From Butyrivibrio sp. (GTDB lineage Bacteria; Bacillota; Clostridia; Lachnospirales; Lachnospiraceae): a stretch of 64,000 nucleotides of DNA. Both the position numbers and the translations under genes were made by a program. Positions 25,604 to 35,489 of the stretch are shown in pieces. Location: positions 62,001-126,000 of the forward strand of contig NZ_SVFW01000006.1 in assembly GCF_015056685.1 (NCBI RefSeq). Direction: 5' to 3'. Numbering within the stretch: position 1 is the first letter of the stretch; each line of letters begins with the position of its first letter. The notes below the pieces were generated by a model. The model saw nothing but the letters and a program-made list of their open reading frames with translations, made no database searches and was not told where the DNA came from.

Positions 25604-27001
25604 ATGAGGTATGAAGCAGGAAAAATGAAGGATGTAAACATTGCCTATATAGGCGGTGGCTCCAGAGGCTGGGCCTGGACTTTTATGACAGACCTGGCGC
25701 TTGATGATGAGATTTCAGGAACCATAAGACTCTATGACCTTGATGAGAAGGCAGCTGAGAACAATGCTGTAATAGGAAATACTCTTATGGCGCGAGGTGA
25801 CGCGAAGGGTGACTGGAAGTTTGAAGTTAAGAACTCACTGGAAAGTGCCCTGACAGGCTGTGACTTTGTAGTTATCTCAATCTTGCCGGGAACTTTTGAT
25901 GAGATGGAGTCGGACGTACATCTGCCTGAGAGGCTTGGGGTATATCAGTCAGTTGGTGACACTGCAGGGTGCGGAGGAATGATCCGTGCTCTAAGGACTA
26001 TTCCCATGTTCACTGAGATTGCAGATGCTATCAGGAAGTATTCACCTGACGCATGGGTAATTAATTATACTAACCCTATGTCACTTTGCGTGAAGGCTCT
26101 TTATGAGGCATATCCTCAGATCAAGGCCTTTGGTTGCTGCCATGAAGTATTCGGAACACAGAAGGTTTTACAGACAATTTATGAAAAAGAGACAGGTGAA
26201 AAGATTCCCGATTGGCATGACGTTTTTGTAAATGTAGTCGGAATCAATCATTTCACATGGTTTACAGAGAGTTCATATAAGGGAATAGATCTTTTCCCTA
26301 TCTACAGAAGTTATATTGATAAGCACTTTGATGAAGGTGTTTCTCTTGAGAGTGAGAACTGGCTCAATGCGAACTTTGTCTGCAAGCACAGGGTCAAGAT
26401 GGATCTTTTTAACAGATATGGACTGATTGCGGCAGCAGGTGACAGACATCTTGCAGAGTTTATGCCGGGCAATGAATATCTAAAAGACCCTGAGACAGTA
26501 ACCAAGTGGAATTACGCTCTGACAAGTGTTGAGTGGAGGAAAAAAGACTTAGAGGACAGGCTTGAAAGAAGTAAGCGCCTTGTAAGTGGCGAAGAAAAGA
26601 TGGAGCTTAAAGAGACCGGAGAAGAGGGAATACTTCTTATTAAGGCTCTCTGCGGTCTTAGCAGGTTTGTAAGTAACGTAAATATTCCAAATTATGCGCT
26701 TCAGATCCCTAATCTTCCGGCAAATGCGATTGTCGAGACCAATGCTGTTTTCTCAAGAGATTCCATTAGACCAATCTTTGCCGGTGCTATAAAAGAGGAT
26801 GTGAAAAAACTCATCGACCCTCATGTAAAGAACCACGAGAGAATCTACAAAGCTGCTACAACATGCGACAGAGCTCTTGTCTATGAGGCTTTTGAAAATG
26901 ATCCACAGTTCATCGGCAAGAACTGCTCTGTAGAAGATATTCACAAGCTTGTGGATGATATGATTGATAATACTAAGACTTACCTTCCTAAGGGATGGTA
27001 A
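25604..27001 (+). CDS. lplD: Family 4 glycosidase, probable alpha-galacturonidase
   Basis: A 465-residue cytoplasmic GH4 enzyme, which needs NAD and Mn2+ and works by redox chemistry. The N-terminal Rossmann fold begins VNIAYIGGGSRGW (about 11-23), the family metal motif is CHEVFGTQ (Cys about 187), and NYTNPMSLC and VGINHFTWF supply further active-site residues. In GH4 the residues after the CH indicate specificity; as I recall, CHEV marks the alpha-galacturonidase (LplD) group, which removes galacturonate from pectin fragments. It is last in the importer operon and would act on the imported sugar. ATG after GGGAAGGGG. Substrate not proven. Confidence 0.8.
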   Translation: MRYEAGKMKDVNIAYIGGGSRGWAWTFMTDLALDDEISGTIRLYDLDEKAAENNAVIGNTLMARGDAKGDWKFEVKNSLESALTGCDFVVISILPGTFDEMESDVHLPERLGVYQSVGDTAGCGGMIRALRTIPMFTEIADAIRKYSPDAWVINYTNPMSLCVKALYEAYPQIKAFGCCHEVFGTQKVLQTIYEKETGEKIPDWHDVFVNVVGINHFTWFTESSYKGIDLFPIYRSYIDKHFDEGVSLESENWLNANFVCKHRVKMDLFNRYGLIAAAGDRHLAEFMPGNEYLKDPETVTKWNYALTSVEWRKKDLEDRLERSKRLVSGEEKMELKETGEEGILLIKALCGLSRFVSNVNIPNYALQIPNLPANAIVETNAVFSRDSIRPIFAGAIKEDVKKLIDPHVKNHERIYKAATTCDRALVYEAFENDPQFIGKNCSVEDIHKLVDDMIDNTKTYLPKGW

Positions 27002-27031
27002 AAAAACATTTTTAATTTAATAGATATGATT

Positions 27032-27073
27032 TCCCCTTAAGCAAGCGAAATGGCCTCTTAAGGGGATTTTTTT
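27032..27073 (+). terminator. Terminator of the first sugar-use operon
   Basis: TCCCCTTAAG (27032-27041) pairs with CTTAAGGGGA (27057-27066), followed by seven Ts. A strong intrinsic terminator closing the 22-27 kb operon. Confidence 0.92.
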
Positions 27074-27184
27074 GACTTATGCAGAATGAATAAAGTTGTT
27101 ATTTTATTGTGACACTTATGATTGGTATAATGTATATATAAATATTTTATCCTACTAATTTTGTACTTTATATGAGGTGGATCA

Positions 27185-28402
27185 ATGGCGGGAAAAGGCG
27201 ATAATATTTCAGTATTATGGAAAATCATGCAGGCACTGGATGAGGAACAGGTTGAAAACGGCATTTCGGAGGCAATGGAGACGCTGCTTAAAAGTATAGA
27301 AGCTGAGTCTGCGGCCGTCTGGATAAAGAATCCTGAAAATAAGCACATTTACTGTATTGTGTCCGTTGGAGAGGACAATCTGACGGGTTTTTCCATAGAG
27401 TATGGTCAGGGCCTTGTGGGAGAAGCTTGCGACAGCACAGAGATGACAAGTGTTTCTGATGCAGCAAATGACGAGCGATTCCCTGCAGGTAAAGATGAGG
27501 TCAGCGGTATTGAAATGAAAAATGTCGTTTTCGTGCCGATGACATTAAGGAAAGAGACCGTTGGCTGCATAGAGATAATAAACAGGGCCAAGAGTGGGGA
27601 GTTTAGCGACGAAGACAAATATATCATGCATTCTCTTGCAGGACTTATTCCCATGGTCATAGAGGAGAAGGGATATAACTACGCAGCGCAAACAGAAAAG
27701 AAGGTAATAATGTCCCTTAGAGGTGTCAAAAAGGACTATCCCTCAGGAATGGATGTGGTTCATATCCTTAAGGGCGTTGATCTTGATGTATACGAAAATG
27801 AGCTCTTAGTAATCCTGGGTGAGAGCGGCTGCGGAAAATCTACTCTTCTTAACATAATCGGAGGTATGGACAGTCTAACTGAAGGCAGCATTACCGTTGA
27901 TGGAAAAGACTTTTCACATCCTACGGAAAAAGAACTGGTGGATTTCAGAAGGGATTCGATAGGTTTTATTTTTCAGTCCTATAATCTGATGCCAAACCTG
28001 ACAGCTCTTGAAAATGTAAGGTTTATAGCGGAGATTTGTAAGAATCCGGGAGATCCGGAAGAAGCAATTGCTAAGGTAGGACTTACAGACAGGGCCGGCA
28101 ATTACCCCTCTATGATGAGTGGAGGACAGCAACAGAGAGTCTCAATCGCCAGAGCTATAGTCAAGAATCCAAGAATCATTCTTGCAGATGAACCTACGGC
28201 AGCACTTGATTTTACTACAGGACAGGAGGTTTTGGTTCTTATAGAAGAGCTTATAGCAAGCAGTAAGACGTCAGTGGTAATGGTTACACACAACGTGGAG
28301 ATAGCCAAGATGGCAAACCGGGTAGTGAGAGTAAGAAACGGTAAGATTTCCAGTATACGTATCAACTCGTGGCCTATGAAAGCGGCAGACATTGTCTGGT
28401 GA
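27185..28402 (+). CDS. GAF-domain ABC transporter ATPase
   Basis: A 405-residue fusion. The N-terminal GAF-like sensor (about 15-160) has VGEDNLTGFSIEYGQGLVGEA, VFVPMTLRKETVGCIEIINR and SDEDKYIMHSLAGLIPMVI. The C-terminal ATPase (about 180-395) has Walker A GESGCGKST, the LolD/MacB-type region FIFQSYNLMPNLTALENV, the signature MSGGQQQRVSIARAIV, Walker B RIILADEPTAALD and the H-loop VMVTHN. LolD/MacB ATPases pair with FtsX-type permeases, and such a gene starts ten bases downstream. The GAF domain could make transport respond to a small ligand or redox state. Cargo unknown. Confidence 0.88.
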   Translation: MAGKGDNISVLWKIMQALDEEQVENGISEAMETLLKSIEAESAAVWIKNPENKHIYCIVSVGEDNLTGFSIEYGQGLVGEACDSTEMTSVSDAANDERFPAGKDEVSGIEMKNVVFVPMTLRKETVGCIEIINRAKSGEFSDEDKYIMHSLAGLIPMVIEEKGYNYAAQTEKKVIMSLRGVKKDYPSGMDVVHILKGVDLDVYENELLVILGESGCGKSTLLNIIGGMDSLTEGSITVDGKDFSHPTEKELVDFRRDSIGFIFQSYNLMPNLTALENVRFIAEICKNPGDPEEAIAKVGLTDRAGNYPSMMSGGQQQRVSIARAIVKNPRIILADEPTAALDFTTGQEVLVLIEELIASSKTSVVMVTHNVEIAKMANRVVRVRNGKISSIRINSWPMKAADIVW

Positions 28403-28411
28403 TGGTGATTT

Positions 28412-31400
28412 ATGAAAAAGACATTTTGGACAGATGCACTAAGGAATATCCAAAAAAGAATAGTCTCATGGTTGTCAATAGTCGCAATAGTGCTTATCGG
28501 TACCAGCGTCATATTGGGGCTTAGGTTTACTTTTACGTCTCTTTCTTCTGTGGGAGAGAGGTATATTACCGAGCATAACTATAAAGACCTGAATATAGCC
28601 TGCAGCATGGGTGTCACTGAAAAAGAAGTGGAAGATATACGTTCTATTGAGGGAGTGGCGGATGCTGAAGGAGTAGTTGCTTTTACGGGCCAACTTGGAT
28701 TTTCAGGGAAAAACATTGGTGCGCTGATCATCTCAGTAACTGAGAGAATCAGTGTGCCTTATGCTGTAGAAGGCGATTTACCCAAAGAAAACGGTCAGTG
28801 CGCCATAAATCCCGAACTTGCGGATAAGCTGGGCGTAAGCATCGGAGATACCATAACTATCGTGGTTTCTGCAGCCCGCATTGACAATGTACTTACGGAA
28901 AAGAAGTTTACTGTTACAGGAATAGCCGGACATCCCGACTATATGGAGAGAGGAAGAATAGATTTCTGCATTCTTCCGATAGACTCCTTTGACACATCAC
29001 TTAGCGCTTTTGATTATACAGCAGTTTATGTCGAGGCTGATACGCCAAAGGGCGCCATATTTTCGGACAGGAAATATAATGATGCCGTAAAAGAAGTATA
29101 TGACAGAGTCATGGCAAGAATTGACGATATGACGATTGAAAGGAAAAAGACTCTTTCCGATGACCTTGATAGTGAGTATAAAAAAGCTGAGGACAAGGCA
29201 AATACAGAGCTTTCAAAAGCAAAGAAGCAGATTGACGATGCGCAGAAGGAGTTTGATGAGAAAATAGGAGAAGCGGAAAAAAAGATAGAGGATGGAAAAA
29301 AGGAGTATGAAGAGGGCGAGGCAAAAGCTGAAAGGGAGCTTAGCGCAGCCGCCAAGCAGATAAAGGATGGTGAGGAAGAATACAACACTAAGATAGCCGA
29401 TGGGCAAAGGCAGCTTGAAGAAGCTGAAAAGAAAATGGAGGATGAGCTGTCTTACAATAAATGGAGGTTGTTTGACGGATTCCTGCAGCTTGATGAGGCT
29501 GAGAAAAAGCTCAAAGAAAAGGAAGAGGAGTATAACGCGGGTAGAGATAAGCTCATCAGAGGAAAAGAAGAACTGGACAAAGGCTGGGAGGAGTATAACA
29601 GCGGTATCAGCAGGATTGATGAGGTCCTCGATAGTGAGACAATAGATATTATAATAGAAGGCTGTGAGGGGTATTATGAAGATCCTGAGATAACCGATGA
29701 AGATAAAGAGCAGATCAGGGATATTATTATTCCGGAGCTTATGGATTCAAAGAGTAAAGATGCTCTGGCCAAAGGCTATGCTGTCATGGATGTATATGAT
29801 TTTGCTATGGCTGAGGTTGATCCAAAGGTCTTGGAGGTATTTGATGAGATAACTGGTATAAGCGATTTCAGGGCTGGTCTTGATAAACTTTCGGAAGGTA
29901 AGAAAAAACTGGATGATGGCCAGAGGGAGTATGAAAATGGCTTGAAAGAGCTTGAAGAGGCGAGAAAGCTTCTTGATCAGGGGTGGTACTCTTTGGAACA
30001 GGGAAGAAGAGAGCTGGCTGATGGTCAGGCGGAGCTTGCTAAAAGAGAGCCTGAGGCAAGAAAACAGCTTGCTGATGCCAAGGCAGATTTCGAAGTTCAA
30101 AAAGCTGATGGTGCAAAACAGCTTGAAGATGCCAAAAACACTTATGCCATAAAGAAAAAAGAAGCTGAGGACCAGCTTGCAGCGGCGAAAGAAGAACTGG
30201 ATGAAGGTATAAGACAGTTTAACGAACAAAAAGAGAAGGGTGAAAAAGAACTTGCCGAGGCAAGGGAAAAATATGATAAAGCCTACAATGAGGCAATGGA
30301 TACTCTTGCAAGTGTAAAAAAGCAGATAGATGAGGCCAAAAACAGGGATTGCCAGTGGTTTGTCCAGACCAGAGATGCCAATGTTTATTTTGTGGAATTT
30401 AAGTCTTACTGTGGTGTGTTAAAAAATGTAGGCAGGGTATTCACGCCTATATATGCCGGAATTGTTATTATTGTATGTTTTTTTACCATGGCTATAATCG
30501 TGGAGGAGCAGTCCAAGCAGATCGGAACCTGTAAGGCACTTGGAATGTACAAGACAGAGATAAGAAAAAAGTATCTTCTGTTTGGCGTTACAGCAGCGGT
30601 TCTTGGCGCTTTAGCAGGAATCGGCGGAGGACTTGCTTTTGAAAAAATGATCTGCAATTCATTGAACGCTTCCTTTGTGTTTAATGTAGAGCATGTATTC
30701 AGGATTATGCCTATTATCATAATGCCGGTGGGTGCAGCTATTGTCACAGCTTTTGCGGTGGTGTGGTCGTCGGAAAAAATATTATCCTGCTCCGCTGTAG
30801 GACTTGTAAGCGGCAATGAGCCGGCAAAGAGAGGACGCAGTAAGGCTTGGAAAAACAGTAGAGGAAGCGTTTACTTCAGGCTGATCATGAATAATTTCAT
30901 GATGGATATCGGTCGAGAGACTGTTTCAATCGTCATAATCCTTGTGTGTGTATTTGTTATAGGACTTGGAAGCAGCATAAAATTCGGTCACTACAGTGCT
31001 CTTAAGAATCAGGTTGAGAACATAAACAGATATGATCTTACAGTTACACTTTCTGATAATGTCACCGATGAAGAAAGGGCGAAGATTGAAGAAAAAATTC
31101 AGAATTTCGACTACATGGAAGTTTGTAAGATAGGAGGAGTTCTTCAGACCGGAAAAGGACAGACTCTTTCAGAAATATATGTGATCTATGATACAGAAAG
31201 ATTTAAAGAATTCTATAAGCTTGAAAATGGGAAAGGAAAGGAAATTGAAGTCTTTGATGATGGTCTTATGGTCACGTTGGAAATGTTGGAAAAGAATGGC
31301 CTGAAGGACAAAGAGAATGTGACACTGATAACAGATTCTCTTGATATAGCGAAACTTACCATAAAGGGCCACTACCTTCTTCATGTGGGAAAAGGTGGTG

Positions 31401-31978
31401 TAATGACAGCGAAATACTATAAAACTGCCTTTGGTAAAGATCCTGCATTAAATACTTACATGATAAAGGTCAAAGATCAGGATCCGAAAAGCGTAGCTGA
31501 TATGTTGTCAGAATATGAAGGAATCTCGGCAATACATCTTTCTGATGAGGTGCTTGACCAGAAGGCGTCAATGTCAAGGCTTTATACTATTGTGGTATTT
31601 GTTGTGATCGGTTTCTCGATCATTCTGTCGTTTATGATTCTTTTGAATCTGAGCAATATTCTGGTAGCCCACAGAATGAAAGAGTTACTTACCATGAAAG
31701 TAAATGGCTTTTCAAATGCGGAGGTCATAGGATATCTTGTAAGAGAAGTGCTTGTGACAACAGGACTTGGAATAATATTGGGATTATTGGTGGGAATTCC
31801 AGCCACATATTTTATCATTCAGGGAGTTGAATCCGAGGGATTCATGTTCCTTAGAAAGACCTATGTGGCTGCATGGGCGCTGGCAGTTTCCTGTGAAGTA
31901 ATATTTGCACTGTTAATCTATTCTATATCTTTCAGCAAAATAAAGAAGATTCCGTTAACAGATATAACAAAGTACTAA
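28412..31978 (+). CDS. FtsX-type ABC permease with long coiled coil
   Basis: A 1188-residue permease of the FtsX/MacB superfamily. Membrane segments are near 18-40, 672-695, 720-745, 770-795, about 850-870 and three near the C-terminus (about 1055-1160). The first extracellular domain is interrupted by about 400 residues of highly charged heptads (about 235-390 and 480-650, rich in ADGQAELAKREPEARKQL-like units). These form long coiled coils that could span the cell wall. It pairs with the ATPase upstream and may act as a mechanotransmission system for envelope enzymes (as FtsEX does) or as an exporter. It starts ten bases after the ATPase stop. Confidence 0.85.
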   Translation: MKKTFWTDALRNIQKRIVSWLSIVAIVLIGTSVILGLRFTFTSLSSVGERYITEHNYKDLNIACSMGVTEKEVEDIRSIEGVADAEGVVAFTGQLGFSGKNIGALIISVTERISVPYAVEGDLPKENGQCAINPELADKLGVSIGDTITIVVSAARIDNVLTEKKFTVTGIAGHPDYMERGRIDFCILPIDSFDTSLSAFDYTAVYVEADTPKGAIFSDRKYNDAVKEVYDRVMARIDDMTIERKKTLSDDLDSEYKKAEDKANTELSKAKKQIDDAQKEFDEKIGEAEKKIEDGKKEYEEGEAKAERELSAAAKQIKDGEEEYNTKIADGQRQLEEAEKKMEDELSYNKWRLFDGFLQLDEAEKKLKEKEEEYNAGRDKLIRGKEELDKGWEEYNSGISRIDEVLDSETIDIIIEGCEGYYEDPEITDEDKEQIRDIIIPELMDSKSKDALAKGYAVMDVYDFAMAEVDPKVLEVFDEITGISDFRAGLDKLSEGKKKLDDGQREYENGLKELEEARKLLDQGWYSLEQGRRELADGQAELAKREPEARKQLADAKADFEVQKADGAKQLEDAKNTYAIKKKEAEDQLAAAKEELDEGIRQFNEQKEKGEKELAEAREKYDKAYNEAMDTLASVKKQIDEAKNRDCQWFVQTRDANVYFVEFKSYCGVLKNVGRVFTPIYAGIVIIVCFFTMAIIVEEQSKQIGTCKALGMYKTEIRKKYLLFGVTAAVLGALAGIGGGLAFEKMICNSLNASFVFNVEHVFRIMPIIIMPVGAAIVTAFAVVWSSEKILSCSAVGLVSGNEPAKRGRSKAWKNSRGSVYFRLIMNNFMMDIGRETVSIVIILVCVFVIGLGSSIKFGHYSALKNQVENINRYDLTVTLSDNVTDEERAKIEEKIQNFDYMEVCKIGGVLQTGKGQTLSEIYVIYDTERFKEFYKLENGKGKEIEVFDDGLMVTLEMLEKNGLKDKENVTLITDSLDIAKLTIKGHYLLHVGKGGVMTAKYYKTAFGKDPALNTYMIKVKDQDPKSVADMLSEYEGISAIHLSDEVLDQKASMSRLYTIVVFVVIGFSIILSFMILLNLSNILVAHRMKELLTMKVNGFSNAEVIGYLVREVLVTTGLGIILGLLVGIPATYFIIQGVESEGFMFLRKTYVAAWALAVSCEVIFALLIYSISFSKIKKIPLTDITKY

Positions 31979-31992
31979 AGAATCGAGGCTTC

Positions 31993-33147
31993 ATGAGTAA
32001 AGCAGATGATTTCACCTTTTATGACAGATTCTACAAAATAGTAAGAGCTACGATTGCAAGGATCATCGCGCGAAGGTTTAATTTTTCAGGCGAAACTCTG
32101 CCCCAAGGTCTGGGACCGAGATTTATTCTGTGCAATCACAATACTGATGTCGATTTTCTTTTTCTGGTTTCTGTATCCGAGGAACCTATGGATTTTGTCG
32201 CTACCGAGGCCATGATGAGAATAGGCCCTCTGGCAAGATGGGCGGCCAAGACCTTTAAACCTATCCTTCATGATAAGGGGAGTAAGGGAGTTTCCACATT
32301 AAAGAGTATTACAGAAAGAATAAGGGCCGGAAGAAGTGTCATGCTTTTTCCTGAAGGAAACAGGTCTTTTGATGGAAAAACACGTGATATTTCCGATGCC
32401 ATTGGCAAGATTGCCAGGATGACGGGTGCAACTCTGGTAGTATACAGGCTGACAGGAGGGTATCTTACAACTCCAAGGTGGGGCCGGGGCATAAGAAAAG
32501 GAAAAATCAGGGGACAAATTGCAAGGATACTGTCTTCTGATGAGCTAAAGAACATGACTGCTTCCGATGTTCTTAAAGTTATCAGAGAAGGAATATATAC
32601 TGATGCCTACAAAGAGCAGGAAACGGAAAGAGTAAGATTTGAGTATTCAGACAGAGCTATGTATCTGGAGACACTTTTGTTCTGCTGTCCCTGCTGTAAG
32701 AAAATAGGGACTATGCATTCACGGAAAGATAAGCTTGTTTGCAGCTGCGGCTATAAACTTACTTTGGATGAGTATGGATATTTAAGTGATGAGAAAAATG
32801 AGCCATTTTCTATTACAGATGCCTGCAACCGGCAAAAAAAGCTGCTGGAAGAGCTTTTAGAAGATAAAGAAAAAGAGATATTATGGCAGGATGAGGTTAC
32901 GGTTTCAAAAGTGACATATGACCACAAAATCCTTGCCAGTAAAAAAAGCACTCTTTTAGCCTGTCATGATCATCTCATGATAGGAGAAGAGTGCCTTGAA
33001 AAAACTGCAATAAGCAGTGTGGATATAGTTCAGAGAAACAGACTCAGTATCCATGAAAAAAACAGATCTGAGCACTATGAGATAACCGGGCCGGATACAT
33101 TTAATGCGGTCAAGTATCTGCTTTGGTACCAAAAATCCTACTCCTGA
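31993..33147 (+). CDS. 1-acyl-glycerol-3-phosphate acyltransferase-like, with zinc ribbon
   Basis: A 384-residue protein. The N-terminal half is a PlsC-type acyltransferase with NHNTDVDF (HX4D, His about 49), the FPEGNRSF motif (about 115-122) and a lipid-binding region, which would acylate lysophosphatidate at the membrane. The C-terminal half has a CCPCCKKIGTM...KLVCSCGY four-cysteine zinc ribbon and then an unknown domain (about 255-384). I know no plain PlsC protein with that extension. It starts 15 bases after the permease stop with GAGG upstream. Its 3' end overlaps the convergent GltS-type gene by 38 bases. Could also be a related acyltransferase of another lipid. Confidence 0.8.
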   Translation: MSKADDFTFYDRFYKIVRATIARIIARRFNFSGETLPQGLGPRFILCNHNTDVDFLFLVSVSEEPMDFVATEAMMRIGPLARWAAKTFKPILHDKGSKGVSTLKSITERIRAGRSVMLFPEGNRSFDGKTRDISDAIGKIARMTGATLVVYRLTGGYLTTPRWGRGIRKGKIRGQIARILSSDELKNMTASDVLKVIREGIYTDAYKEQETERVRFEYSDRAMYLETLLFCCPCCKKIGTMHSRKDKLVCSCGYKLTLDEYGYLSDEKNEPFSITDACNRQKKLLEELLEDKEKEILWQDEVTVSKVTYDHKILASKKSTLLACHDHLMIGEECLEKTAISSVDIVQRNRLSIHEKNRSEHYEITGPDTFNAVKYLLWYQKSYS

Positions 33148-34495
33148 AAAGAATTATGTTGAATATAACAAATAATCCGGTGAATATGGCAAGACACATA
33201 TATGGTTTAACCGGGGCTACGGTGGCAAGGAGCATTATCGGGAAACCAAAAACAATAGCCGGGAAGTTCTGATAAACCATGTTGTCTGCAGCCGGAGTCT
33301 GAAAATCGTGATCAACTTCTCTGAGTAATATAGTGCCTGTTCCGGCAGTTCCCGTGAGCATTCCAAACATCATAAGGAACTGCTCTTTTTTGTATTCAGG
33401 AAAGAGTTTATCAGCTACAAGACGGTTATATACGAAGGTTACAATAAGACCTGCAATTCCTAAAATGAGCAGAACAAGCCAGCTGTCTATGAGTACATTG
33501 ATCCTGATTGCGGCGATTCCTGAGACAACCATGAGATCAAAAAAGAAATTGCTGATTCTTGTCATAAGGAAATCGTTTATATATTCCCTGTGTATCACGT
33601 GCTTTTGGGTTAGCTTTCTCATTATGGTTTTCATAAGTGAGGCGATGATGACACCAAGAAGGAAGTTAAATCCGAAGATAACGGAGCGCATTCCGGGTAT
33701 AAGCATGCTCAAATATTTCATAACTACGAAGGTTAAAAGATAAGCCGTTGTTGTAAATGAGAGCTGAATTGTGATCTTATCCATGCTTTCCTGCATGGGA
33801 ATTTCGTTACTGCCCTGAATGTCAGAGGTTGAGAGATATTCTGCCTTTTGGATAGGTTGTTCAATCTGTCCTTTTTTCTTAAGGACGTTCAGATAGATAA
33901 CGCCTCCGATACTGGCACTTAAAAATCCCATGGCTGCAATGGAAAGACCAAAACTTTTGCCTCCGGTAAAACCAAAATCGGTTTCATAAATATTGCCGTA
34001 ATTAAGAGCCTGTCCGGTTCCCTGACCATAACCAAATGGGAGAAGAACACCGGCAGCCTTAAAGAAATTTGGTATGAGCATCCCGGCTGCGATAGAAATA
34101 GCAAGACCTACAACACCCTGAAGAAGATAGGTGGATACAGTAGTAATGCCGGTATTAAAAATTTCTGTAAGACGTTTTTTGGAAGTGGCAGCTTTTTGTG
34201 ATTTAAAGGTTGTGGCGATAAAACCAAGAGCAAGAGAGTGATAGGTTATTATTTCGAGATTTGACGAGCCATTGGTTCCAAAAAAGTAAGTCTCCAGAAT
34301 TTCCTGCCCAAATATGATCTTATACAAAAATGATATTAAAAGAAGTATAAGTCCGCCAAGAACCGATGCAGGAATAAGAGAATTGTGGAGTGGCTTGATC
34401 AGACGCTTCAAGGTGTTGGCTGTTATAACAGCTAAAAGCAGAACCGAAACAAGAAGTAAGCCGCCCCATACATTGTAGTCAGCAAAATTATTCAT
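33110..34495 (-). CDS. Sodium/glutamate symporter-like carrier (GltS family)
   Basis: A 461-residue membrane protein with about ten to twelve hydrophobic segments. Typical GltS stretches are PASVLGGLILL, a glycine-rich GYGQGTGQALN, and TGTAGTGTILLREVDHDFQTPA. GltS is a sodium-dependent glutamate carrier; substrate here is inferred. ATG after GAGGGGG on the minus strand. Its 3' end overlaps the acyltransferase gene, so the two convergent genes share 38 bases. The nearest gene downstream is a GH43 gene on the same strand, but with a gap of 24 bases to its stop. Confidence 0.85.
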   Translation of the reverse strand: MNNFADYNVWGGLLLVSVLLLAVITANTLKRLIKPLHNSLIPASVLGGLILLLISFLYKIIFGQEILETYFFGTNGSSNLEIITYHSLALGFIATTFKSQKAATSKKRLTEIFNTGITTVSTYLLQGVVGLAISIAAGMLIPNFFKAAGVLLPFGYGQGTGQALNYGNIYETDFGFTGGKSFGLSIAAMGFLSASIGGVIYLNVLKKKGQIEQPIQKAEYLSTSDIQGSNEIPMQESMDKITIQLSFTTTAYLLTFVVMKYLSMLIPGMRSVIFGFNFLLGVIIASLMKTIMRKLTQKHVIHREYINDFLMTRISNFFFDLMVVSGIAAIRINVLIDSWLVLLILGIAGLIVTFVYNRLVADKLFPEYKKEQFLMMFGMLTGTAGTGTILLREVDHDFQTPAADNMVYQNFPAIVFGFPIMLLATVAPVKPYMCLAIFTGLFVIFNIILFRSRIFGTKADT

Positions 34496-34519
34496 TTTTC
34501 CCCCTCTTTTTAATTGTTA

Positions 34520-35395
34520 TTATACTGTAGTTTTGGCAAGTGATGTTTCGTTTAACGGTATGAAAACAGGGTGTTCCTTTGGAGTTTCATTTGGCTGGTG
34601 AAGAACCATCATAAGTTTTCCGTCAAAGGTTTTAAAGAGCATGCCGTGGCCGCCATCTTTATCAAAGAGAGGTTTCTCATCTATGGTCCAGTTACCATCG
34701 ATGTTTCCGTTATCGGAGCGGGCAATGGCTTCTGCGTAGCCACCTTCTGAGATGCTTGCCCAGAGCATGATGAGTTCTCCGTTTTCAAGGCGGTGCATGA
34801 AGGGACCATCTGTAACATAGCAGATCTCATTGCGAAGTCTGTGCTGCATTCCCTTTACCCATGGCTTTGCCTGGGAAGCTTTGAATAAGGTTACAGGCTC
34901 TGATACGGGGCGAGTCAGATCATCAGAGAGTTCAACAGAGCAAATCTCCCCATCTGCGAGGTCTACCCACTCATGGCTGAATACCATATATGGCTTTCCT
35001 TCAGGGGATAGATAGAAGGTTCCATCAAGGCTGTTCCATTCATCAGGAGTTATTTTGCCGTCACTGTGAACTTTAAATGGTCCAAGAGGGCTTTCAGATG
35101 ACAGGATCATGGTGCCTTTTTTATCGAGAGCTTCAGAATTAAATGTCGCAAACATGTAAAAAGTGTTATTGTAAATATGTACTTCAGGAGCCCAGTAGTT
35201 TTTGTCAGCCCAGAAATTTTCAGGCTTGTGGAATACTTCAAAAGGACCGTCCCAGTTTACCAGGTCCTTACTGGTATAGCAGTCAAAGCCATCGGCGAGT
35301 CCCCAACAGGTCTTGGCTCTTGTTCCGTACATGTAATATGTGTCTTTATAAGGTAATACAAAGGGATCACGGATGTTGATTTCTTCAAGTGTCAT
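34520..35395 (-). CDS. Glycoside hydrolase family 43-like
   Basis: A 291-residue five-bladed beta-propeller enzyme without a signal peptide. The first blade holds RDPFVLPYKDTYYMYGT, where the Asp is the expected catalytic base. WAPEVHIYNNTFYMFAT supplies the second acidic position, and DGPFMHRLENGELIMLWAS and GHGMLFKTFDGKLMMVLHQPN form later blades. The family includes arabinanases, arabinofuranosidases and xylosidases that trim pectin and xylan side chains. It is a single-domain form. Divergent from the AraC regulator gene, which may control it. No obvious ribosome binding site was resolved in detail. Confidence 0.88.
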   Translation of the reverse strand: MTLEEINIRDPFVLPYKDTYYMYGTRAKTCWGLADGFDCYTSKDLVNWDGPFEVFHKPENFWADKNYWAPEVHIYNNTFYMFATFNSEALDKKGTMILSSESPLGPFKVHSDGKITPDEWNSLDGTFYLSPEGKPYMVFSHEWVDLADGEICSVELSDDLTRPVSEPVTLFKASQAKPWVKGMQHRLRNEICYVTDGPFMHRLENGELIMLWASISEGGYAEAIARSDNGNIDGNWTIDEKPLFDKDGGHGMLFKTFDGKLMMVLHQPNETPKEHPVFIPLNETSLAKTTV

Positions 35396-35489
35396 AGTAA
35401 AAACCTCGTTTTTGTTTTTAATTTTATCACATGGATTTTTTTATAGAATCACTATTTTTGACATAAAAACAGAAAAAAGTGGAGGAAGG

